NCBI RefSeq assembly: GCF_900187115.1 | Contig: NZ_LT906455.1 | Span: 2,170,001-2,234,000 of the forward strand | DNA: 64,000 nucleotides | Origin: Aliarcobacter butzleri | Lineage (GTDB): Bacteria; Campylobacterota; Campylobacteria; Campylobacterales; Arcobacteraceae | Reading direction: 5' to 3' | In this document: positions 18,123 through 26,192 of the stretch, one piece after another | Layout: each line of letters starts with the position of its first letter | Numbering within the stretch: position 1 is the stretch's first letter | Program-made: the position numbers and the translations under genes | Notes under the pieces: model-generated | What the model was told of the DNA's origin: nothing | What the model saw: only the letters and a program-made list of their open reading frames with translations | Database searches by the model: none

Positions 18123-18613
18123 TTTATTTTTCTTTCAATTCCATATTTCACTTCATAAACCTCATCGCATAATTTTACTAATTCTTGTCCAATAATTCCT
18201 GAATAATCAACAAATCTTCTTGACTCTTTGTCAAAAGGAATTACTCCACAAGAAACATCATTTAGAATAAAAATGATATTTGCTTCTATTTTACAAATCT
18301 CTGAAAGTTGTAGCTTCAAACTTTCTTCATTGTTCTGAAGATTATTAAAAAGCCACATTGAAATACAATCTATTAAATAAGTATTATTTTCTTTTATAAC
18401 TTTTGTTAAATCTTTGGGTTCTTCGATGGTTATAAAATCATTTTTTCGTTCAATTATATGTTTATTTATTCGCTCACTCATAGAACTATCTCCAAACGAA
18501 TTATCATAAGTTGCTATATAATATGGTTTTTTAGTTGTAGATAATTCAAAAGCTTTTTTTATTCCAGCTTTTGTTTTTCCTGATTTTTGTCCACCAAAAT
18601 AAAATATTTTCAA
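18119..18613 (-). CDS. cobU: Adenosylcobinamide kinase / guanylyltransferase
   Basis: CobU phosphorylates adenosylcobinamide and transfers GMP to it, forming adenosylcobinamide-GDP for CobS. The 164-residue protein has the P-loop GGQKSGKT at residues 7-14. It also has a C-terminal block (NDVSCGVIPFDKESRRF...GIIGQ...DEVYEVKYGI) that matches the usual NEVG-GIVP-RRFRD-G-NQ-DEVYLV-G pattern. The His that is guanylylated in Salmonella CobU may be that in NKHIIERK (about residue 52). It overlaps cobS by 4 bases (ATGA). The preceding SGNH hydrolase gene ends 27 bases upstream. Confidence 0.9.
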   Translation of the reverse strand: MKIFYFGGQKSGKTKAGIKKAFELSTTKKPYYIATYDNSFGDSSMSERINKHIIERKNDFITIEEPKDLTKVIKENNTYLIDCISMWLFNNLQNNEESLKLQLSEICKIEANIIFILNDVSCGVIPFDKESRRFVDYSGIIGQELVKLCDEVYEVKYGIERKIK

Positions 18614-18640
18614 ATTCTTCCTTCTAAATTTTCTAAATAA

Positions 18641-19303
18641 TTAAAAATATTTTTCTATCTCTTTTACCCAAAGAGTATAAGCTTTTCCATTTAGATGTAA
18701 ATCATCAGTTGTAAATTCTGACTTTAATACTTTATTTGGTGCAAAAATTGGATTTAAATCTATAAAATCAATATTATTGTTTTTAGCAAAATCTTTTAAT
18801 TTTTCATTTAATTTTTCTATTTTAGGATTAAAATTTTGTTTTCTTGTTTCTCCAATATAAAGAGTTGATTGAATATGAACTTTTATATTTTTTTCTTCAA
18901 AAGATTTGATTATCTTTTTATAATTTTCAAAAACTTCATTTTCATTTTTTCCTCTCATTATGTCATTTACACCAATCATAATAAAAACTTGTTTTATACT
19001 AGGACTAACTGTTGATAATCTATCTAATACTCCACTTGTTGTATCTCCACTTATTCCTCTATTTTGAACTGTATTATTATTTAAAAGTTCATCCCATCTT
19101 CCCTCATCAGTTATTGAATCACCCAACATCATAGTTGTGTATTTACTATTATTCATCAAAACCTCAAATTGACTTTTTTTATGTTTATAGTATGGATCAT
19201 TTTGTATTTTCCACTCTTCAACTTTTTGTATCTCTTTTGCTTCTAGATTATAATTATTTAAAAATAGTAAACCACATAAAGCTATTAATATTTTATTTTT
19301 CAT
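18641..19303 (-). CDS. Exported SGNH/GDSL-family hydrolase
   Basis: A 220-residue esterase-like protein with an N-terminal signal peptide (hydrophobic residues 4-16, likely cleavage near EAKE), so it is probably periplasmic. The SGNH blocks are all present: Ser63 in GDSIT, Gly in NRGISGDTT near residues 81-89, Asn113 in GVNDIM, and Asp200/His203 in DDLHLN. Similar proteins act as lysophospholipases, acyl-esterases or polysaccharide deacetylases; the substrate cannot be assigned. It lies between cobT and cobU, one base after the cobT stop with a GGAGAG site inside the cobT end, so it is cotranscribed with cobalamin genes. A link to cobalamin is not implied by its family. Confidence 0.82.
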   Translation of the reverse strand: MKNKILIALCGLLFLNNYNLEAKEIQKVEEWKIQNDPYYKHKKSQFEVLMNNSKYTTMMLGDSITDEGRWDELLNNNTVQNRGISGDTTSGVLDRLSTVSPSIKQVFIMIGVNDIMRGKNENEVFENYKKIIKSFEEKNIKVHIQSTLYIGETRKQNFNPKIEKLNEKLKDFAKNNNIDFIDLNPIFAPNKVLKSEFTTDDLHLNGKAYTLWVKEIEKYF

Positions 19304-19304
19304 T

Positions 19305-20372
19305 TTACTCTCCTAAAAACTCTTCTATTTTTTTTGTAACTATCTGTTTTGATAAACCATTTATTGAAGCATAACATAATGCGCCACCACAGCCAACACC
19401 CTCTTTAGCTTCTCCTTCATCATATAGTTTTAAAGCTGGATGTGAAGATAAACTAAAATCAAAATCACTTGAATAAGCATTTATAGGAAAATCAAGTTGT
19501 TCTAAAAGTGCTTTGATATTTGAATTTTTATCTTCTTTTATCCATTTTGTAGTAAAAAGTGCTAGATTTGAAGAATCAAGAACTCCATCCATACTTTTTA
19601 AAATAGAATTCACAACAAGTAAAACACAAGCCATCTGTGTTCCACCAGCTAATACAATCTTTAGATTTTTATTTTGACTACCTAAAATAAATCCTGCACA
19701 AAAAATTATCATATTATCACTAACTTTTGATAATTTATCAAATAAATCATCATTTGAATTGATATTTGCTAAAGCATTTTTGATTGTTTTTTCTTTTATA
19801 TCATTTGGATTATTTTTAAATGAACTTGAAAAATATCCATCACAATCATATCCCAAAGCTTTTGCTGTCGCATTTGCTGTTGTAGTTCCTGCTGGAATTG
19901 TTTCAGCTAAAATAATATAATCATCTTTTGTTTCATAGCTTTGCGCGAACTCTATTCCTTTTTGGAAAGTCTCCATAGCAGGTATATTTGCATTTTTATC
20001 TATACTATTACTTGGGTTTATATCAAAATTATGTATTTTAAAATACTCTATTTGTGGAACTACTTCCAATCCCAAATTTAAAATTTCTATATTTGAAAAA
20101 GGTTTAAGCTCATGAATTGCTCTAGTTATTATTGCAGGAGTTGGAACTCCTTTTGGAGTTTTTGCAATATCAGGTAAAGATTTTACTTGTTTTATACATA
20201 AAAACTCTGCATCCAAAGTTGGAGTAAGAAATAATTTTTGAGGAATTCCAGCTTGTGAAATATTTGGAATCTCACAAGTTTTTGTTACACTACAACCAAG
20301 CAAAAAAGTGGCTTTCTTACCTCTTAGAAACTCTATAAAATCAGCTTTTCCTAAAATTGTTTTAAAGTTCAT
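19305..20372 (-). CDS. cobT: Nicotinate-nucleotide phosphoribosyltransferase, archaeal/TIGR00303-type CobT
   Basis: A 355-residue CobT-like enzyme that would transfer phosphoribose from nicotinate mononucleotide to the lower-ligand base, giving the alpha-riboside phosphate used by CobS. The motifs GLEVVPQ, AETIPAGTTTANATAKALGY and LAGGTQMACVL fit the TIGR00303 branch, first known from archaea and cyanobacteria, rather than Salmonella CobT. The open frame extends upstream to 20507, but I choose the ATG at 20372: it is preceded by AAAGGC at a good distance, and the extra 45 residues are a low-complexity Lys/Tyr/Ile translation of the promoter region. It is first in the cobT-SGNH-cobU-cobS-transglutaminase operon. 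Confidence 0.85.
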   Translation of the reverse strand: MNFKTILGKADFIEFLRGKKATFLLGCSVTKTCEIPNISQAGIPQKLFLTPTLDAEFLCIKQVKSLPDIAKTPKGVPTPAIITRAIHELKPFSNIEILNLGLEVVPQIEYFKIHNFDINPSNSIDKNANIPAMETFQKGIEFAQSYETKDDYIILAETIPAGTTTANATAKALGYDCDGYFSSSFKNNPNDIKEKTIKNALANINSNDDLFDKLSKVSDNMIIFCAGFILGSQNKNLKIVLAGGTQMACVLLVVNSILKSMDGVLDSSNLALFTTKWIKEDKNSNIKALLEQLDFPINAYSSDFDFSLSSHPALKLYDEGEAKEGVGCGGALCYASINGLSKQIVTKKIEEFLGE

Positions 20373-20415
20373 TTGAAGCCTTTTATAAAAATAATTTTTG
20401 CGAAGTATAACAGAT

Positions 20416-20421
20416 ATTATA
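20416..20421 (-). promoter_or_regulatory. -10 box of the cobT operon
   Basis: TATAAT on the minus strand (ATTATA on the plus strand) lies 44 bases upstream of the chosen cobT start at 20372. No good -35 is seen, as is usual in Campylobacterota. The 138-base gap to the divergent transporter gene is too short and unstructured for a cobalamin riboswitch, and I see none. Confidence 0.5.
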
Positions 20422-20476
20422 TAAATTGATACGTTCTTTAAATTTTTCTTATATTTATTTTGTAACAAAATTATAT

Positions 20477-20504
20477 TATAATTCTTGTATGACTTTAGAA
20501 GGAG
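20477..20504 (+). promoter_or_regulatory. -10 box and ribosome site of the DASS transporter gene
   Basis: TATAAT at 20477-20482 follows T-rich DNA, and AAGGAG at 20499-20504 lies 6 bases before the ATG at 20511. Together they fix the start of the transporter and define the divergent promoter region shared with cobT. Confidence 0.6.
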
Positions 20505-20510
20505 CATAAT

Positions 20511-21917
20511 ATGTCAAAACAGACTTTAAAATTATTCGTGCCAATTATTGTTGCAATTGCACTATGGTTCGTTCCTGCACCAGAAGGATTGACACAAAAC
20601 GCATGGCACTTTTTAGCAATATTCTTTGCTGTTGTAGTAGGACTTATTCTTGAGCCAGTTCCAGCTGCTCTTGTTGGTTTTGCAGGTGTTTCATTTGTAG
20701 CAGTTTTAGGATTAATTGGAAACTCTAAAGAGAGTATCACTTGGGCATTATCAGGTTTTTCAAATAGTGTTATTTGGTTAATCTTTGCTGCATTTATGTT
20801 TGCACTTGGTTACAAAAAAACAGGTTTAGGAAAAAGAGTTTCTCTTATAATGGTTAAATATATGGGAAAAAGTTCATTAGGTCTTGGATATGCAGTTGCA
20901 TTTTCAGATTTAATTTTAGCACCATTTATGCCATCAAACACTGCAAGAAGTGGTGGTTCAGTATATCCTGTTGCTATTAATATTCCTCATATTTTTGATT
21001 CTTGGCCAGATAAAGAACCAAGAAAACTTGGAGCTTATATTACTTGGGTTGCTATTGCAACTACTTGTGTAACAAGTTCTATGTTCTTAACTGCACTTGC
21101 ACCAAATTTACTTGCTGTTGATTTAATTGCAAAAAATACTGGTCATGCAATTACTTGGGGAGAGTGGGCAAGCGTTATGTTACCACTTATGATTCCTTTA
21201 TTTTTATTGACTCCTTGGTTAACTTATGTAATTTATCCACCAACACAAAAAACATCTCCTGAAGCTCCAGCTTGGGCAGCAGAAGAGTTAAAAAAACTTG
21301 GTGCTATTACATTTAAAGAGTATTTAATGGCAGGACTTGCAACTGTTGCTTTAGTTTTATGGATTTTTGGAAAAGAGTTTGGAATTGATGCAACAACTAC
21401 TGCTATTTGTATTGTATCTGTAATGGTTTTAACAGGTGTTATTACTTGGGATGATTTACTTTCAGATAAAGCAGCATTTAACGTATTCATTTGGTTCTCA
21501 ACTTTAGTTGCTATGGCAGATGGATTGAAAAAAGTTGGTATTTTAGATTATATTGGAAAAAATGCACAAACTGCATTATCTGATTTACATACAACATCAC
21601 TGCTAGTTGCATTGATTGTATTGTTTTTCTTATTACACTACTTTTTTGCAAGTGTAACTGCACACGTAACTGCACTTGTACCTGTATTTATGGTTATTGC
21701 AGCAAGTTTATTACCTGCTGAACAAATTTTACCATTTACAATTATTCTAGCAGGAAGTTTAGGGGTAATGGGAATTATAACTCCATATGGAACAGGACCA
21801 TCGCCAATTTGGTATGGAGCTGGATATATTTCTCAAGCAAAATGGTGGGCATTAGGTGCTGTTTTTGGAGCACTTTATCTTGCAGTTATTATTTTAGGTG
21901 CATTCTTATTCATCTAA
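20511..21917 (+). CDS. DASS-family anion (dicarboxylate/citrate-type) transporter
   Basis: A 468-residue inner-membrane protein with about 11-13 membrane segments, of the divalent anion:sodium symporter (DASS) family, close to the CitT/DIT1 branch. The conserved SNT-type motif is PSNTARSGG (about residues 143-151). The second inverted half carries VTAHVTALVPVF and the glycine-rich ITPYGTGPSPI. Such proteins carry C4-dicarboxylates, citrate, tartrate or 2-oxoglutarate, by sodium symport or by exchange. The substrate cannot be read here. It is monocistronic: own promoter, and a strong hairpin directly after the stop. Codon use is like its neighbours. An antiporter mode is more likely for the CitT/DIT1 branch than for NaDC-like members, but this is inference. 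Confidence 0.85.
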   Translation: MSKQTLKLFVPIIVAIALWFVPAPEGLTQNAWHFLAIFFAVVVGLILEPVPAALVGFAGVSFVAVLGLIGNSKESITWALSGFSNSVIWLIFAAFMFALGYKKTGLGKRVSLIMVKYMGKSSLGLGYAVAFSDLILAPFMPSNTARSGGSVYPVAINIPHIFDSWPDKEPRKLGAYITWVAIATTCVTSSMFLTALAPNLLAVDLIAKNTGHAITWGEWASVMLPLMIPLFLLTPWLTYVIYPPTQKTSPEAPAWAAEELKKLGAITFKEYLMAGLATVALVLWIFGKEFGIDATTTAICIVSVMVLTGVITWDDLLSDKAAFNVFIWFSTLVAMADGLKKVGILDYIGKNAQTALSDLHTTSLLVALIVLFFLLHYFFASVTAHVTALVPVFMVIAASLLPAEQILPFTIILAGSLGVMGIITPYGTGPSPIWYGAGYISQAKWWALGAVFGALYLAVIILGAFLFI

Positions 21918-21922
21918 AAAAT

Positions 21923-21950
21923 TTAAAAGGAAGTTTTAACTTCCTTTTAA
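21923..21950. terminator. Bidirectional terminator
   Basis: A perfect 13-bp inverted repeat with a 2-base centre (arms 21923-21935 and 21938-21950, core AAAAGGAAGTT/AACTTCCTTTT). The arms begin and end in A/T runs, so it can serve both the DASS gene, which ends at 21917, and the convergent permease gene, whose stop codon at 21947 lies inside it. Confidence 0.85.
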
Positions 21951-22693
21951 AAAATCGTTTGATAAATTAATGCTATTGCCATCAAAAATAAAAATCCTTT
22001 TATAACTTTATTATAATTTTCTTGTGGAATTTTGTTCTTTATTTTGAGTCCAATAACCATTGCAACTACAACAAGTATTAAACTACTAAAAGAAATTGTT
22101 AACAACTCCTGCGTAAATGAACCATGAATTGCAAAAAGTATAATTTGAATAAGTTTTCCAAACAAAAAACATATATTTGAAGACTGAATTATCTCTTTTC
22201 TTGAATGTTTTGATTCTAAAGAATATATTATTAAAACCAAAGCCATAACATTTGTTAAACCACCTATAATTCCTGCACTCAATCCAAATATAACAAGTGA
22301 AGTTTTAGGTTTATTTTTTACCCAAACCATTTCAAATTTGAATTTTTGAATTAATAAATAAAATATAATTGAAATTGCCAATAATAATTTAAAGATTTCA
22401 GAACTACTATAGATTAATATTTGTGTACCAATAGCACTTCCTATCATCGCAAAAATCGCTAAAGGATAAAACCTTTTTATAGCACTTAAAAAGTTTCCTT
22501 CACTAAAAATAGCTATCAAATTAATCAAAAGAGTAGGAATAGCAACATACAAAATAGCTGTTTTCATATCTGTAATCATTGCTAAAAGAGGAGTTGAGAT
22601 TAAAGGAAAACCAAAACCAATACTTCCTTGAACCAAAGAAGAAAAAAATAAAATTATTGAAAAGATGATTAAAAAATCAATATTTAAGTCCAT
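21947..22693 (-). CDS. TauE/SafE (TSUP) family permease
   Basis: A 248-residue membrane protein with about eight hydrophobic segments in two repeated halves, each beginning with a glycine-rich motif: QGSIGFGFPLISTPLL near residues 22-37 and AGIIGGLTNVMALVLIIY near 140-157. This is the signature of the TSUP family, whose members export sulfite, sulfoacetate or other small organosulfur anions, or take up related substrates. Direction and substrate are unknown. It converges on the DASS transporter with a shared terminator. The sulfate-assimilation genes at the start of the window are 17 kb away, so a sulfite role is only a guess. Confidence 0.82.
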   Translation of the reverse strand: MDLNIDFLIIFSIILFFSSLVQGSIGFGFPLISTPLLAMITDMKTAILYVAIPTLLINLIAIFSEGNFLSAIKRFYPLAIFAMIGSAIGTQILIYSSSEIFKLLLAISIIFYLLIQKFKFEMVWVKNKPKTSLVIFGLSAGIIGGLTNVMALVLIIYSLESKHSRKEIIQSSNICFLFGKLIQIILFAIHGSFTQELLTISFSSLILVVVAMVIGLKIKNKIPQENYNKVIKGFLFLMAIALIYQTIF

Positions 22694-22736
22694 AATAAAT
22701 CCTAAAAAAGAAGGATTTATTATATATGAATATCAT

Positions 22737-24497
22737 TTAATTTTGAAAATTTTTGTTTACTATTTCCAAAAAGTCCTTTGGATTTTTGTAACCAATAATT
22801 CTTGAAGCTTGAATTTCATTTTTATCTTTATCCCAAAATATTAAAGCAGGCGGTCCAACAACACCAAACTTTTTTTGTAAAGCTTTGTCTTCATCATTGT
22901 TTTCAGTTACATCAGCTTTTAATAAAGTAAATTCTTGAAGTTTATTTATAACTTGTTCATCTTGAAAAGTAATCTCTTCTAACTCTTTACATGAAACACA
23001 CCATGATGCCCAAAAATCTAACATAACTGGTTTATTTGAGTTTTTAATTGCAAGTTCAAGTTCTTGAATATTTTTTACTTTTTTAAAAATCAACTTTTCA
23101 TCAGAGACTTGTGTCATTTTTGATGAAGTAAATTTTTCCAAAGGATTTAAAGGATTTGTTGCACCACTAATTGCCCCAACAAATAAAATAACACCCACAA
23201 TAAAAATCATAACAGTAATCAACTGAGTTAAAATATGTTGATAAATTTTTAGATAAATAGCACTTCCTAAAAGTAATAATGCCCATAAATATATAATTAT
23301 ACTTGCATCTAAAACTCTATCTAAAAGCCAAATTGCAACACCTAACATTACTATTCCAAAAATTTTTGTAATACTTTCCATCCAGCCACCAGGTTTTGGC
23401 ATAAATTTTCCGGCACCTAAACCAATTAGAAGTAATGGAACTCCCATTCCTAAACTCATAACAAATAAAGCTAATCCACCAAGAATTGCATCACCTGTTT
23501 GTCCAATATAAACTAATGCTCCTGCAAGTGGAGGTGCAACACAAGGACCAACGATGAGAGCAGATAAGAATCCCATAATTGCAATTCCTAATATTCCTTG
23601 TTTTTCTTTTCCATCAGTTGTTTTATTTACTCTATTTTGAATAGCTTGAGGAAGTCTAATTTCAAAATAACCAAACATAGAAAATGCAAGGGCAACAAAT
23701 ATTAAAGCAAAAATAACTAATACATAAGGATTTTGAAGTGCTACTTGTAAATTTGCTCCAAAAATTCCTGCAATTACTCCAGCTATTGTATATGCAACAC
23801 TCATTGATAAAACATAAACCAAAGATAAAAAGAAACCACGACTAGCCGTCATAGTTTCATTTTTTGAAGCACCAACAATAATTGATGATAAAATAGGAAT
23901 CATCGGAAAAACGCAAGGAGTTAAAGATAAAAGTAAGCCAAATCCAAAAAATGTAAGTAAAACTAAAAGTAGGTTTTTCTCTTTTAAACTATTTGCAATA
24001 CTATCTGTTTCATTAAGATTTTTATTTGTTTCAATTTTTTGTTCTAAATCTTTTTTTGCTTCGACTTTTTGTGCAATTTCATCTAAAGATAATAGATATT
24101 TTTCATTGATTGGAGCATAACAAAGTCCAGCTTTTGAACATCCTTGAAATTTTAACTCAATTTCAAACTCTTTTGAATCAACTTTTGATTTCAAAAGATT
24201 ATAAGGAATAGTTAAATTTAAATCATCAAAATGCACAATAAATTCTTCATAATTTACAGGTTTTGGGATATTTAACTCTTTTGTAATCTCTATTTTTTGT
24301 GGTTTTAATATATTTATTTGTAATTTATCATGATATAAATATATATCTTTTCCTAATTCAAATTTGATATTTAAACTATCTTCATTTTTTATAAATTTTA
24401 CTTTAAATGCCTCTTCTGGCTCTAAAACTTTATTTCCAAGTTCTAAAGAAAAAGAGTATATAAAAAGCGTTAAAAGCAATAAAATTTTTTTCATCAT
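22737..24497 (-). CDS. dsbD: Thiol:disulfide interchange protein DsbD
   Basis: DsbD carries electrons from cytoplasmic thioredoxin across the inner membrane to periplasmic thiol proteins such as DsbC or cytochrome c maturation factors. All three parts are present in 586 residues. After a signal peptide, the periplasmic alpha domain has Cys120 and Cys126 (GCSKAGLCYAP). The eight-helix beta domain has Cys195 in SLTPCVFP and Cys319 in VGPCVAPP. The C-terminal thioredoxin-like gamma domain has Cys500 and Cys503 in SWCVSCKE. Length is the usual one. Its start overlaps the end of rimK by 4 bases, so it is the last gene of the rimB-rimK-dsbD run. Confidence 0.95.
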   Translation of the reverse strand: MMKKILLLLTLFIYSFSLELGNKVLEPEEAFKVKFIKNEDSLNIKFELGKDIYLYHDKLQINILKPQKIEITKELNIPKPVNYEEFIVHFDDLNLTIPYNLLKSKVDSKEFEIELKFQGCSKAGLCYAPINEKYLLSLDEIAQKVEAKKDLEQKIETNKNLNETDSIANSLKEKNLLLVLLTFFGFGLLLSLTPCVFPMIPILSSIIVGASKNETMTASRGFFLSLVYVLSMSVAYTIAGVIAGIFGANLQVALQNPYVLVIFALIFVALAFSMFGYFEIRLPQAIQNRVNKTTDGKEKQGILGIAIMGFLSALIVGPCVAPPLAGALVYIGQTGDAILGGLALFVMSLGMGVPLLLIGLGAGKFMPKPGGWMESITKIFGIVMLGVAIWLLDRVLDASIIIYLWALLLLGSAIYLKIYQHILTQLITVMIFIVGVILFVGAISGATNPLNPLEKFTSSKMTQVSDEKLIFKKVKNIQELELAIKNSNKPVMLDFWASWCVSCKELEEITFQDEQVINKLQEFTLLKADVTENNDEDKALQKKFGVVGPPALIFWDKDKNEIQASRIIGYKNPKDFLEIVNKNFQN

Positions 24498-25423
24498 GCA
24501 CCTATATTATCTTTTTTTATTTTTCTTTTCTGAGTATTTGAAGATTTTGGTTTTATATTTTTTTCTATGTAATCCATTATTTTTTGAGCTATATTTATAT
24601 TTGTTGACTTTTCTATTCCTTCAAGTCCTGGACTCGAGTTTACTTCCATAACTAACGGTCCTCTTTTTGAAGGTATCATATCAACACCACAAACTCCAAG
24701 TCCCATTGCTCTTGCTGCAGCTATTGCAGTTGCTTTTTCTTTTCTACTAAGTTTATAAGCGACTGCACTTCCACCTTGATGTAAGTTTGACCTAAAGTCT
24801 CCTTCTGCCCCTTGTCTTTTCATCGCACCAACAACTTCGTTATCTACAATAAAAGCTCTTATATCTGTACCATTGGCTTCTTCAATATACTCTTGAACAA
24901 GTAAATTTACATCCATCCCATAAAAAGCATCAAGAACTGATTTAGCAGCTTTTTTACTATCCACTAAAACAACTCCAACACCTTGAGTTCCCTCTAAAAT
25001 TTTTAAAACTAAAGGTGCTCCTCCACTTAAAGCAATAACATCTTTTGCATTTGATTTATTTGAAGCAAAAACTGTTCTTGGTAAATCCACATCATTTTTT
25101 GATAAAACTTGTAAACTTCTAAGTTTATCTCTACTTCTTGTAAGTGCTAGATTTCCTGTTGTACTAAATACATCTTGCATTTCAAAGTGTCTAACCATTG
25201 CTGCACCATAAAAAGTTTTACTTGCACCAATTCTAGGAATTATAGCATCGGGAATTGGTAACAATTTTCCTTCATAGTTCACAAGTAATTCACCTTTCAT
25301 AATCTCAATCGTACATTTTAAATAATCTATTACTTTTACTTCCCAGCCTTTTGCCGTTGCTTCTTGTACTAGTCTTTTTGTTGAATACAAATTTTCATTT
25401 CTTGATAAGATATAGATTCTCAT
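24494..25423 (-). CDS. rimK: Ribosomal protein S6--L-glutamate ligase-type ATP-grasp enzyme
   Basis: RimK adds glutamate residues to the C-terminus of ribosomal protein S6 using ATP. The 309-residue protein has a pre-ATP-grasp domain and the ATP-grasp core: KILEGTQGVGVVLVDS (about residues 143-158) is the glycine-rich loop. NGTDIRAFIV, RSNLHQGG and the metal-binding EVNSSPGLEGIE follow. These match RimK closely, including the S6-ligase-type RSNLHQGG. A lysine-rich tail of about 20 residues (KPKSSNTQKRKIKKDN) follows the conserved core. It lies 11 bases after rimB and overlaps dsbD. In Pseudomonas, RimK is controlled by RimA, RimB and c-di-GMP, and RimB is adjacent here. Glutamate transfer to another protein is possible. 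Confidence 0.92.
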   Translation of the reverse strand: MRIYILSRNENLYSTKRLVQEATAKGWEVKVIDYLKCTIEIMKGELLVNYEGKLLPIPDAIIPRIGASKTFYGAAMVRHFEMQDVFSTTGNLALTRSRDKLRSLQVLSKNDVDLPRTVFASNKSNAKDVIALSGGAPLVLKILEGTQGVGVVLVDSKKAAKSVLDAFYGMDVNLLVQEYIEEANGTDIRAFIVDNEVVGAMKRQGAEGDFRSNLHQGGSAVAYKLSRKEKATAIAAARAMGLGVCGVDMIPSKRGPLVMEVNSSPGLEGIEKSTNINIAQKIMDYIEKNIKPKSSNTQKRKIKKDNIGA

Positions 25424-25434
25424 ATTATTACCTT

Positions 25435-25857
25435 TTAATTAACCTTTGATAAATACTCTTTTGAAACATCTACTAAAAAACGATTTGTTAAAAATTTTCT
25501 TCCAATTAACATTGGATATTTCATATCTGAACGATCTGTCAAAGATATCACTGTTTTATAATTTTTCCCAAAAAAAGATACTACAACTTGAATTGATGCT
25601 CTTAATTGGATTATTCCGTTTGAACTTTTAACTTTTTTTAATTTATAAAGAGGCATTTTTATTTTTTTACCATGGTAAGCTGGATGAACTTCATCTAATA
25701 AAGAAAAGTGAACAAACTTTTCATCATCAATAAATATATCATCGCAATGTAACGAATTTGAATCTGCGCCAGTATCTATTTTAGCATCTAAGCCATAAAG
25801 CTCTAAGTCTAAAATATCAATAACTTCTCTTCTTCCAATAACTTTCATTTGTGACAT
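25435..25857 (-). CDS. rimB: RimB-type retropepsin-like protease
   Basis: A 140-residue protein of the RimB / 'ATP-dependent zinc protease' family, a retropepsin-like fold. The aspartyl-protease signature DTGADSNSLHC starts at Asp28, and the second conserved block YPMLIGRKFL lies near residues 113-122. In Pseudomonas, RimB works with RimK and the phosphodiesterase RimA to tune glutamylation of ribosomal protein S6. rimK follows 11 bases downstream. The start at 25857 has an AGAGG site about 6 bases upstream. A TATAAT -10 box (25881-25886, minus) gives rimB its own likely promoter. Confidence 0.85.
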   Translation of the reverse strand: MSQMKVIGRREVIDILDLELYGLDAKIDTGADSNSLHCDDIFIDDEKFVHFSLLDEVHPAYHGKKIKMPLYKLKKVKSSNGIIQLRASIQVVVSFFGKNYKTVISLTDRSDMKYPMLIGRKFLTNRFLVDVSKEYLSKVN

Positions 25858-25880
25858 AACTTACCTCTTTAATAAAGGTT

Positions 25881-25886
25881 ATTATA
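25881..25886 (-). promoter_or_regulatory. -10 box upstream of rimB
   Basis: TATAAT on the minus strand, 24 bases upstream of the rimB ATG, in the 49-base gap between rimB and the small unknown gene. It suggests that rimB-rimK-dsbD can be transcribed separately from the upstream genes. Confidence 0.5.
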
Positions 25887-25906
25887 TCACAAAAGATTTT
25901 TTTAGG

Positions 25907-26131
25907 CTATTTTTTGCTATCGCTAGCTTTTTGTAAAATAGCAATAACTTCTTCTAAATTTTCATAAGGAATATGAGCTTTCCATTGAACATCTATTCCA
26001 TTTAATGAAACACCTATGCTTACAATATCATCTGTATCTTTTCCATAAGGTTCTGTTACATTAGAGATTGTTATTTTTCCTTTTTTTGTACCTGCTAATG
26101 CTAATGTTCCAATTTCTGTAATAACTGACAT
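25907..26131 (-). CDS. Small conserved-looking protein, unknown function
   Basis: A 74-residue cytoplasmic protein that I do not recognise. It has no signal peptide, no membrane segment and no cysteine. The sequence looks like an alternating beta-rich N-terminal half (ITEIGTLALAG, KGKITISNV, IVSIGVSLNG, VQWKAHIPY) with a short C-terminal helix (NLEEVIAILQKASD). The start is supported by a GGAGAGAAAT ribosome site. It sits between the GGDEF/EAL gene and rimB, in the same direction, so a part in the same pathway is possible but unproven. Confidence 0.6.
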   Translation of the reverse strand: MSVITEIGTLALAGTKKGKITISNVTEPYGKDTDDIVSIGVSLNGIDVQWKAHIPYENLEEVIAILQKASDSKK

Positions 26132-26192
26132 ATTTCTCTCCTTTAATAAATATTTCTAAATTGTACAAAAATAAACTTTTGTTTAATTAAAA

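Noticed and set aside
20373-20507. Longer N-terminus for CobT (start at 20507)
   Set aside because: The extra 45 residues are Lys/Asn/Tyr-rich, overlay the -10 box, and the ATG at 20372 has a ribosome site and matches the family start.
20373-20510. Possible cobalamin riboswitch upstream of cobT
   Set aside because: The gap is only 138 bases, shared with a divergent promoter, and shows no B12-box-like or extended structured sequence.
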